DNA from: an uncultured Rhodovulum sp.
GTDB lineage: Bacteria; Pseudomonadota; Alphaproteobacteria; Rhodobacterales; Rhodobacteraceae
Assembly (NCBI GenBank): GCA_946221765.1
Contig: CAMIMK010000226.1
Coordinates: 1 to 5,497, forward strand
Direction of reading: 5' to 3'
DNA: 5,497 bases
Below, one piece after another: positions 1 to 5,497 of the stretch; position 1 is the first letter of the stretch; every line of letters starts with the position of its first letter. The notes beneath the pieces are model-generated. The model was not told the origin of the DNA, ran no database searches, and saw nothing but the letters and a program-made list of their open reading frames with translations. Position numbers and translations under genes: made by a program.

Positions 1-387
1 GTGATGCCCGAGGAGGCCGGCGGCGCGCTGGTCTTCTGCAACCGGCGCGAGGGGGTGGCGGCGCTGTCCGATCATCTCGACAGCACGGGGCCCGCCGTCG
101 CGCGGCTGTCGGGGGCGCTCGCGCAGCGCGACCGGCGCCGGGCGCTGTCGGATCTGCGCGGCGGGCGCGTGCGGGTCTGCGTGGCGACCGATCTCGCGGC
201 GCGCGGGCTCGTCTTCCCGAAGCTCGCCCTCGTCGTCCATGCCGGCCTGCCGGTCTCGGCGGCCTCGCTGCTGCACCGCTGCGGGCGGGGACAGGGTGGC
301 GCCGGCGTGCTGGTCGTCGCCCGCCACGACCGGCGCCGGGCCGAAGCCCTGGCGCGCCGCGCCGGCTTTTCGCTCGACTGGGACTGA
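1..387 (+). CDS. DEAD-box RNA helicase, C-terminal RecA2 domain (5' partial)
   Basis: This is the end of a superfamily 2 RNA helicase, a class that remodels RNA or RNA-protein complexes using ATP. The frame is open to the window edge, so the GTG at position 1 is probably an internal codon. The RecA1 domain (Q motif, Walker A, DEAD, SAT) would lie upstream. Visible are motif IV (ALVFCNRREG, residues 9-18), the motif IVa region with Q42 and R43 (ALAQRDRR), motif V (VATDLAARGL, 61-70) and a motif VI-like stretch beginning HRCGR (92-96). Two things are odd. The Asp that normally follows ARG-[IL] in motif V is Val71, and the usual HRxGRxxR of motif VI reads HRCGRGQG, so the second arginine finger is missing and the following loop is slightly short. 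The protein stops just after the RecA2 fold, with no C-terminal RNA-binding extension. The family call is firm; whether it is an active helicase is uncertain. Confidence 0.85.
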   Translation: MMPEEAGGALVFCNRREGVAALSDHLDSTGPAVARLSGALAQRDRRRALSDLRGGRVRVCVATDLAARGLVFPKLALVVHAGLPVSAASLLHRCGRGQGGAGVLVVARHDRRRAEALARRAGFSLDWD

Positions 388-400
388 CGCCCGCGCCGCA
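388..400. other. 13-nt convergent intergenic gap
   Basis: These bases separate the TGA of the plus-strand helicase (385-387) from the TGA of the minus-strand transporter (401-403). There is no room for a stem-loop terminator followed by a T tract, and I see none in the flanking coding ends. Transcripts from the two sides therefore probably overlap at their 3' ends, or end by Rho-dependent termination inside the opposing gene. The second statement is inference. Confidence 0.7.
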
Positions 401-1315
401 TCAGACGGAGGTCGGTGTCGCAGGCGCCCGGTTGACGAGCAGGATGCCCGCGCAGATGCAGGCCGCGCCGGCCAGCTGCGCGGGGGTCACCCGCTCGTCG
501 AGAAAGAGGACGGCGAGCGCGGTGCCGAAGACCGGCATCAGGTAGACGAACTGGCCCGCGCGCGCCGCCCCGATTGCCTCCACGCCATAGGACCACAGCA
601 GGAAGGCGATCAGCGAGGCGCAGATCGACACGTAGAGCAGGCCCGCCACCACCTCCGGGCCGAGCGCAAGCCGCGCCGTCGGCAGGTCCGCCACCAGGAG
701 CGGCAGCAGGATCGCGAGCCCGCCGAGGATGCTGCCGACGAGCGTCAGGTCCTGCGGCAGATCGGCGGGGCGGCGGCGCAGCATCAGCGAATAGATGCAC
801 CAGGCGAAAACCGCCCCGAGCATCCAGAGATCGCCCGCGTTCAGTCGCAGCCGGGCGAGGGCCGCGAGGTCACCATGGGAAATCAGAACCACCGCCCCGC
901 CGAGCGAGACGAGGCAGCCGAGCCACTGGGCCGGGCGCGGCCGCCCCTGGCCGGTCGCGGCGGCGCCGAGCATGATGAGCGCCGGCGTGATCGCCAGCAT
1001 CAGCAGGGCGTTCACCGCCGTCGTCCGCGACACGGCGAGGTAGACGAAGGTCTGGAAGCCGGCGATCCCGGTCGCCCCGAGCGCGAGGAGCAGCCGCCAG
1101 CTCCGGCGCATCGCCGCGCGCCGCGCTCCTGTCAGCCGGCGCCAGACGAGCGGCAGCAGGAAGAGCAGGCAAAGGCTCCAGCGCAGGGTGCTGAGCGTCA
1201 CCGGGTCCACCGCCTCGCGCAATGCCCGTCCGACCACAAAATTGCCCGACCAGAAGAAGGCGGCAAGGCAAAGCGCCAGCATCGGCCGGAGCGATCCGGC
1301 AGGGCCGGCGCTCAC
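401..1315 (-). CDS. EamA/DMT-family transporter (RhaT-like permease)
   Basis: This is an inner-membrane protein of the drug/metabolite transporter superfamily, whose members move small metabolites such as amino acids, sugars or nucleotide precursors, usually by exchange or proton coupling. Its 304 residues are typical of the two-repeat EamA architecture. About ten hydrophobic helices are visible, near residues 11-31, 38-58, 75-95, 98-118, 130-147, 160-180, 190-208, 220-242, 252-272 and 277-295. The first repeat opens with the characteristic AAFFWSGNFVVGRAL (18-32), and the second ends with the family-like pattern PVFGTALAVLFLDERVTPAQ (261-280). Basic loops (RRLTGARRAAMRR, 59-71; RLRL, 155-158) fit cytoplasmic positions. 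The GTG start at 1315 overlaps the stop of the upstream transglutaminase gene as GTGA, and there is no clear ribosome-binding site, so coupled translation is likely. An ATG at codon 12 (1280-1282), just before the first helix, is an alternative start. The substrate cannot be inferred from sequence; operon membership makes import or export of the neighbouring enzymes' substrate or product a reasonable guess. Confidence 0.9.
   Translation of the reverse strand: MSAGPAGSLRPMLALCLAAFFWSGNFVVGRALREAVDPVTLSTLRWSLCLLFLLPLVWRRLTGARRAAMRRSWRLLLALGATGIAGFQTFVYLAVSRTTAVNALLMLAITPALIMLGAAATGQGRPRPAQWLGCLVSLGGAVVLISHGDLAALARLRLNAGDLWMLGAVFAWCIYSLMLRRRPADLPQDLTLVGSILGGLAILLPLLVADLPTARLALGPEVVAGLLYVSICASLIAFLLWSYGVEAIGAARAGQFVYLMPVFGTALAVLFLDERVTPAQLAGAACICAGILLVNRAPATPTSV
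1312..1315 (-). promoter_or_regulatory. GTGA stop/start overlap (translational coupling)
   Basis: On the minus strand the transporter's GTG start (1315-1313) shares bases with the TGA stop (1314-1312) of the transglutaminase-like gene. The 20 bases upstream contain no convincing Shine-Dalgarno sequence. A four-base overlap like this usually means that ribosomes terminating on the first gene reinitiate on the second, tying transporter output to enzyme output. The overlap is directly visible; the coupling is inferred. Confidence 0.7.
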
Positions 1316-2190
1316 CCGATTGGCAGGACGTCGACCGCCTGCTCGCTCGTCTGGCCCCCGGTCATCCGCAGCACCCCCTTGACCGGGGCTACGTCGCCAT
1401 AGTCCCGCCCGCGGGCAATGACGACATGGTCGGCCCCGACCATGACGGCATTCGTCGGGTCATACTCGACCCAGCCGATCTCCCGGCCGCACCAGGCCTG
1501 CACCCAGGCATGCATCGCATCCGCCCCCTCCAGCCTCTCGGCCCCGGGGGGCGGATTGGTGCGCAGGAAGCCCGAGACATAGCCCGCCGGAATCCCGAGG
1601 CCGCGCAGGCCCGCAATCATCATCTGGGCAAAATCCTGACATACCCCGTGCCGCAGGGCGAAGGCCTCGGACGGCGGCGTGTCGACAGTCGTCGCTTCGG
1701 GGTCGTAGAGCATGTCGCGGTGAAAGGCCTCGCCGAGCGCACGGACCGTCTCCAGCGCGGTGCGCGCCCCGACCGTGCAGTCGCGCGCATAGGCGGTGAT
1801 TTCGGCGAGCATCGCCACCCGGGGGCTCGCGCCGATGAAGTGATGGGGCGCATTGCCCTCCAGCCCCGGATAGTCGGAGACCTCGCCCGCGAGCCGTCCG
1901 AGATCAGGCGAGATGTCGAAGCGCGGCGCCTCGGCGATCCGCTCCACACGGGCGGCGATGCGGAAGGTGATCTCGCTGTGGGCCTCGCGGAAGGTGACTT
2001 CCACGGCGCCGTTGCCGAAAAAATCCTGCATCTCGCGGCGCTCATAGGCGGGGGGCTCGATCGCGAGCACCCCGGCGAGGCGCCGCTGCTCGCCCGGCAG
2101 ATCAGCCGGCATCAGGCGCAGCAGGCTGCGCCCGGTCCCGCCTGGGTTTTCATAGAAATAGGTGATGGACAGGCGGATGTCGTAGATCAC
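1312..2190 (-). CDS. transglutaminase-like cysteine protein (bacterial TGase N-terminal domain plus transglutaminase core)
   Basis: This is a papain-fold thiol enzyme of the microbial transglutaminase-like superfamily. Members may cleave amide bonds as peptidases or transfer acyl groups; the reaction of this branch is not established. The start fits the family: MIYDIRLSITYFYENP (1-16) matches the usual opening of the bacterial transglutaminase N-terminal domain, a beta-rich region running to about residue 110. The core follows at about 120-260. The catalytic triad is complete: Cys184 in HGVCQDFAQMMIAGLRGLGI (181-200), His227 in DAMHAWVQAW (224-233) and Asp244 in VEYDPTNAVMVGADHV (241-256). 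No signal peptide or membrane segment is evident, so the protein is probably cytoplasmic. Its length of 292 residues is usual. The GTG at 2190 lies 15 nt after the stop of the ATP-grasp/alpha-E gene; only a weak GGTGAG (2205-2210) lies upstream, spaced long. Its frequent partners in bacterial genomes are CP-ATP-grasp, alpha-E and DUF2126 proteins, all present here. Confidence 0.92.
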   Translation of the reverse strand: MIYDIRLSITYFYENPGGTGRSLLRLMPADLPGEQRRLAGVLAIEPPAYERREMQDFFGNGAVEVTFREAHSEITFRIAARVERIAEAPRFDISPDLGRLAGEVSDYPGLEGNAPHHFIGASPRVAMLAEITAYARDCTVGARTALETVRALGEAFHRDMLYDPEATTVDTPPSEAFALRHGVCQDFAQMMIAGLRGLGIPAGYVSGFLRTNPPPGAERLEGADAMHAWVQAWCGREIGWVEYDPTNAVMVGADHVVIARGRDYGDVAPVKGVLRMTGGQTSEQAVDVLPIG

Positions 2191-2205
2191 GCGGTCGGCG
2201 CCCGC

Positions 2206-4632
2206 TCACCGGAAATAGGTCTGGCTGAGCAGATCGGAGATGGCCTCGGCCTGGGCACGGATCGCCTCCAGCGACATGCTGTCGAGTTCGGTCGGGGTTT
2301 CAACCGTCACAGCGGTATGCAACCTCAGCACGGCGCGCACAAGCTCGCTCGGCGGGGAATGGGGGTCGGCGCCCGGCAGGAAGCTGACATGGCTGCGCAG
2401 TTCGTCGAGCTGAAAGAGGATCGAGCGCGGGTTCATGGCGTCAAGCGCCAGCAGGTCCACCACCGTCTCGCGCGTGGTCGAGACCGCATAGCGCCGCCGG
2501 TGGGTCATGACGCTGTCCCCGATCTCGACGGCAAGGTCGAGCCCGCCGTCCGGCGTGTCCGGCCCCGCCAGTGAGGTCAACGCACTCGCGACGGCCATGG
2601 TCCTCTCCAGCGAGCGGCCGATCGACAGGAAGCGCCAGCCGGCGAAGCGGTACATGTTCTCGTGGACGAGGCCCGAGAAGCCGGTGATCCGGCGCAGCAG
2701 CATGCCCATAGAGCGCGCGGATTCGTCTCCCGGCGCCAGCGTGCCCTGAAGGCTGCGCGTGGTCCGGGCGAGATCGTTCAGCACGGTCCAGCCGTCGACC
2801 GAGAAGCGGTCCCGGACATGGCCGGCGCTGATCAGCGCCGCGGCGAGCGCGTCGCAGAGCGCGTCGGGAATGCCGCGGTCGGCCTCGACGCCGAAGGTGC
2901 GGCAATAGTTGTGCAGATGGGTGACGAGCGGGCGGTCCGGATCGCCGGTTTCCGCGAGCCGGACGTGATAGGCCCGGACAAGGCGCATGATTCCCTCGGC
3001 GCGTTCGACATAGCGCCCGAGCCAGAAGAGGTTGTCGCCGGCCCGGCTCGGCAGCACCCCGGGCTTGCTCCGCGCGAAGCGCGTCGAATCGCCGGGCAGC
3101 AGCGATGTATGGTCCACCGGGCCGTCGCTGATCACCCAGACATCGGCCACCGAGCCGCCGCGCTGCATGGCGATGGCGGTGGCGTCCTTGCTGCGTCCGA
3201 TGCGGGCGAAGCCGCCGTGCATCGCCTGCCAGTCGCCCTGTGCGGTGCGGGCGAGAAACACCCGCAGGCTCATCGGCCGCGGCACCAGGCGCCCGTTTTC
3301 GAAGGCAGGGGTGGTCGAAAGGGTGACCGTCTCCTGCCCGACGAGATTGGCGCCCTCCGCCTCCAGCCAGCCGTCGACCCCGTCCCGCGCACTGCCGCGA
3401 AGCCGGGCTCCCACGACGGTGGTTGTGTCCATCTCGAAGGGCAGGCCGGTCGAATGCGCCGGCGACAGCATCATGCGGTCGAGATGCGTGCGGACATGCC
3501 GCCGCTCCGAGGCCTGTCCGCACCACCAGGTGGCGATGTTGGGCATCGCCAGTGGCTCGCCGGTCAGGGCCATTGCAATCCGCGGCAGGAAAGCGAGCAG
3601 CGCGCGGGTCTCCAGGATCCCGGTGCCAAGCCCGTTGACCAGCGTGACGTTTCCCTGTCGCACCGCCGAGACGAGGCCCGGCGTGCCGAGGCGGGACCCG
3701 GGGAAGAGTTCCAGCGGGTCGGCATACTGCGCATCGAGCCGGCGCCAGAGCACGCTGATCGGGCGGGTGCCTTCGACCGTGCGCACCATCACCCGGCCGT
3801 CCTCGACCGTCAGATCCTCGCCCTCGAAGAGCGAGGTCCCGAGATAGCGAGCGATGTAGGCATGCTCGTAATAGGTGTCGTTGAGCGGCCCCGGCGTCAG
3901 GATGCCGATCTCGTCCTCGCTGCGCCCGGCCAGCCCTTGCAGTGCATCGCGGAAGCTGCGGAAGAAGTTCGCGAGCCGGTGCACGTTCAGCTCGCCATAG
4001 ATATCGGCATAGGCCCTCGAGGTCGCGACCCGGTTCTCCAGCGCGAATCCCGCGCCGGAGGGCGCCTGCGTGCGGTCGCCGAGCACCCACCAGGTGCCGT
4101 CCGGTCCGCGTCCGATCTCGAAGGCGAGGAAGTGCAGCCAATGCCCGCCGCGGGGCCAGACGCCGACCAGGGGGCGCAGCCATTCGCGGCTGCCGGCAAT
4201 CAGGCTCGGCGGCAGGAAGCCGCCCCGCACGAGGTTGTTTGGCCCGTAGAGATCCGCGACCAGCGCCTCGAGCAGGTCCGCGCGCTGGCGCAGTGCGGCG
4301 GTGATCCCCTGCCATTCGCCCTCGTCGAGCAGCACCGGGACATGCGCGATCGGCCAGGCGCGCTCGGTGTTCGTCTTCTCGCCATACTGGCGGAAGAAGA
4401 CGCCGGCATCGCGCAGATACTGGTCGGCGCGGCTGAACCGCGCCGCCAGCGCCTCGGGTGACTGCTCGGCGAAATGGGCGATGAACCGCGCCCAGGCCGG
4501 ACGCAACCGGCCGTCCCGGTCGAGAAGCTCGTCCGGAACGCCGGGCAGCGGCCTGTATCCGGCAAGCAGCCGGTCCACTGCGTTCTGGCTTCGCCTCTCA
4601 CCGGCCATCATGCTGCGACTGTACTCGATCAC
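2206..4632 (-). CDS. circularly permuted type 2 ATP-grasp / alpha-E domain fusion protein
   Basis: This is a predicted amide-bond-forming enzyme (COOH-NH2 ligase) of 808 residues in two parts. Residues about 30-520 form a circularly permuted ATP-grasp domain with family-typical blocks: PNNLVRGGFLPPSL (131-144), WWVLGDRTQAPSGAGFALENR (181-201), ILTPGPLNDTYYEHAYIARYLG (244-265), VLWRRLDAQYADPLELFPGSRLG (294-316), GNVTLVNGLGTGILE (327-341), ATWWCG (367-372) and RPMSLRVFLA (452-461). Residues about 527-808 form an alpha-E domain, an all-helical domain of unknown function. It opens with PSRAGDNLFWLGRYVERAE (528-546) and includes SFLPGADPHS (750-759). In many bacteria the two parts are separate adjacent genes. 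The region LDRMMLSPAHSTGLPFE (384-400) appears to lack the lysine I would expect in a KPA-like motif there. The GTG start follows the upstream stop by 16 nt with only a weak purine stretch (AGCAGGGG). ATG codons at residues 8 and 9 (4611-4606) are alternative starts. Product and acceptor are unknown. Confidence 0.92.
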   Translation of the reverse strand: MIEYSRSMMAGERRSQNAVDRLLAGYRPLPGVPDELLDRDGRLRPAWARFIAHFAEQSPEALAARFSRADQYLRDAGVFFRQYGEKTNTERAWPIAHVPVLLDEGEWQGITAALRQRADLLEALVADLYGPNNLVRGGFLPPSLIAGSREWLRPLVGVWPRGGHWLHFLAFEIGRGPDGTWWVLGDRTQAPSGAGFALENRVATSRAYADIYGELNVHRLANFFRSFRDALQGLAGRSEDEIGILTPGPLNDTYYEHAYIARYLGTSLFEGEDLTVEDGRVMVRTVEGTRPISVLWRRLDAQYADPLELFPGSRLGTPGLVSAVRQGNVTLVNGLGTGILETRALLAFLPRIAMALTGEPLAMPNIATWWCGQASERRHVRTHLDRMMLSPAHSTGLPFEMDTTTVVGARLRGSARDGVDGWLEAEGANLVGQETVTLSTTPAFENGRLVPRPMSLRVFLARTAQGDWQAMHGGFARIGRSKDATAIAMQRGGSVADVWVISDGPVDHTSLLPGDSTRFARSKPGVLPSRAGDNLFWLGRYVERAEGIMRLVRAYHVRLAETGDPDRPLVTHLHNYCRTFGVEADRGIPDALCDALAAALISAGHVRDRFSVDGWTVLNDLARTTRSLQGTLAPGDESARSMGMLLRRITGFSGLVHENMYRFAGWRFLSIGRSLERTMAVASALTSLAGPDTPDGGLDLAVEIGDSVMTHRRRYAVSTTRETVVDLLALDAMNPRSILFQLDELRSHVSFLPGADPHSPPSELVRAVLRLHTAVTVETPTELDSMSLEAIRAQAEAISDLLSQTYFR

Positions 4633-4648
4633 CCCTGCTGCAAGGCGC

Positions 4649-5497
4649 TCACACCCCCGGCGCGCGCCGGAGATCGAGCGTCATCGGGAATTCCCGGTGC
4701 GGGTTCTCGGCCGGCGGCACATAGCGCCCGGGGGTGTGGCCGTAGGGCTCGAACCGCGCCAGCCGGCGCGCCTCGGCCTCGTTGCCGTTGACCGGGAAGG
4801 TGTCGTAGTTCCGCCCGCCCGGATGGGCGACATGATAGGTGCAGCCCCCGAGCGCCCGGCCGGTCCAGGTGTCGAAGATGTCGATCGTCAGCGGTGCATG
4901 GACCGGGATCACCGGATGCAGCGCCGCCGCCGGCTGCCAGGCCTTGAAGCGGACGGCGGCCACCGAGACGCCCCCGGTGCCGGTCTGCTGCATCGGCGCG
5001 CGCCGGCCGTTCACGGCGACCACGTAGCGTTCCGGGTCGGTCGCGGTCAGCTTGACCTGCAGCCGCTCGACCGAGCTGTCGGTATAGCGCACCGTGCCGC
5101 CGATCGCCCCGGTCTCGCCGAGCACGTGCCAGGGCTCCAGCGCCTGCCGGAGCTCCAGATGCACGCCGTCGACCTCGACCTCGCCGCAGAAGGGGAAGCG
5201 GAACTCGGCCTGCGCCTCGAACCAGTCGGAGCGCATGTCGAAGCCGTGGTGGCGCAGGTCGCTCAGGACGCCGAGGAAGTCCTCCCAGACGAAATGCGGC
5301 AGCATGAAGCGGTCGTGCAGGACCGTGCCCCAGCGGATCAGGTCGCCGGTGACGGGATTCTGCCACAGCCTCGCGATCAGGGCCCGGATGAGGAGCTGCT
5401 GCGCGAGGCTCATCCGCGGGTCCGGCGGCATCTCGAAGCCGCGGAACTCGACGAGGCCGAGCCGGCCGGTCGGGCCGTCCGGGCTGTAGAGCTTGTC
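4649..5497 (-). CDS. DUF2126 putative amidoligase / transglutaminase family protein, C-terminal part (5' partial)
   Basis: These are the last 282 residues of a large protein whose gene runs off the right edge; the family is usually about 1,100 residues. The frame stays open to the final base, so the ATG at 5431 is internal: the 22 codons before it encode DKLYSPDGPTGRLGLVEFRGFE, continuous with the conserved block. Family-typical stretches are GLVEFRGFEMPPDPRMSLAQ (14-33), WGTVLHDRFMLPHFVWEDF (56-74), ALEPWHVLGETGAIGGTVRY (119-138) and FDTWTGRALGGCTYHVAHPG (208-227). Comparative genomics places the DUF2126 region in the glutamine synthetase/gamma-glutamylcysteine synthetase-like amidoligase superfamily. 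Full-length members normally carry a transglutaminase-like domain at the N terminus, which cannot be seen here. It is the most upstream visible gene of the operon and ends 16 nt before the ATP-grasp/alpha-E start, so it probably supplies a second ligase activity in the same pathway. No experimental function is known to me. Confidence 0.9.
   Translation of the reverse strand, partial: DKLYSPDGPTGRLGLVEFRGFEMPPDPRMSLAQQLLIRALIARLWQNPVTGDLIRWGTVLHDRFMLPHFVWEDFLGVLSDLRHHGFDMRSDWFEAQAEFRFPFCGEVEVDGVHLELRQALEPWHVLGETGAIGGTVRYTDSSVERLQVKLTATDPERYVVAVNGRRAPMQQTGTGGVSVAAVRFKAWQPAAALHPVIPVHAPLTIDIFDTWTGRALGGCTYHVAHPGGRNYDTFPVNGNEAEARRLARFEPYGHTPGRYVPPAENPHREFPMTLDLRRAPGV

Noticed and set aside
280..310. 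Possible sequencing frameshift causing the odd motif VI of the helicase
   Set aside because: Reading the neighbouring frames does not restore HRxGRxxR, and the frame continues sensibly (GVLVVARHDRRRAEALARR) to the stop, so a single-base indel is not a good explanation.
239..1402. Plus-strand open frame (387 codons) across the helicase end and the transporter
   Set aside because: The product is highly charged and repetitive (E, R, Q, H), opposite a clear ten-helix membrane protein. It is the expected antisense image of hydrophobic codons.
1222..2574. Plus-strand open frame (450 codons) across the transglutaminase gene
   Set aside because: It runs across the boundaries of three well supported minus-strand genes and has no domain signature, so it is a compositional shadow.
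2441..4315. Long minus-strand open frame (624 codons) in another frame of the ATP-grasp/alpha-E gene
   Set aside because: It consists of arginine- and alanine-rich sequence without motifs, fully inside the better supported 808-residue protein on the same strand.
2662..4461. Long plus-strand open frame (599 codons) antisense to the ATP-grasp/alpha-E gene
   Set aside because: Its translation is low-complexity and rich in R, A, G, P and H, with no recognisable domain. It is a typical shadow frame in very GC-rich DNA; the minus-strand protein matches known families along its whole length.
4629..5366. Minus-strand open frame (245 codons) in an alternative frame of the DUF2126 gene
   Set aside because: Its sequence is rich in R, G, A and P, while the neighbouring frame carries all the conserved DUF2126 blocks and stays open to the window edge.
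4649..5431. Treating the ATG at 5431 as a true start of a 260-residue protein
   Set aside because: The frame is open upstream to the window edge, and the 22 upstream codons encode a family-conserved stretch (GRLGLVEFRGFE), so this is an internal methionine of a much longer protein.

Overview
This window is very GC-rich with strong G/C third-position bias. It reads as a piece of an alphaproteobacterial chromosome, probably Rhodobacteraceae or a close relative. That placement is an inference from base composition, the protein sequences and the gene set. Coding density is close to complete, the largest gap between genes is 16 nt, and I found no RNA gene, mobile element, CRISPR array or substantial repeat.

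Layout. Positions 1-387 (+) hold the C-terminal RecA2 domain of a DEAD-box RNA helicase whose 5' part lies before the window. The rest is a tightly packed minus-strand operon, read from the right edge leftwards. It starts with the C-terminal 282 residues of a DUF2126 putative amidoligase/transglutaminase-family protein (4649-5497, 5' end outside the window). Next is an 808-residue fusion of a circularly permuted type 2 ATP-grasp domain and an alpha-E domain (2206-4632). Then comes a bacterial transglutaminase-like cysteine protein with an intact Cys-His-Asp triad (1312-2190), and finally an EamA/DMT-family ten-helix transporter (401-1315). The two families converge at 388-400, with only 13 nt between stop codons.

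How the genes may work together. DUF2126, CP-ATP-grasp, alpha-E and transglutaminase-like proteins are a known but experimentally poorly characterised gene neighbourhood. Comparative genomics predicts that they form amide (peptide-like) bonds with ATP and cleave or transfer them with a papain-like thiol enzyme. No substrate or product can be read from the sequence. Three local points deserve attention. The transporter is joined to the operon by a GTGA stop/start overlap, in the place where related clusters often carry a proteasome-like (Anbu) peptidase. The ATP-grasp domain seems to lack a lysine expected at one position. The helicase fragment has altered motifs V and VI, including loss of the second motif VI arginine.

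All three minus-strand genes with visible starts begin with GTG and have weak or no Shine-Dalgarno sequences, which suggests translational coupling. The operon promoter must lie to the right of the window.
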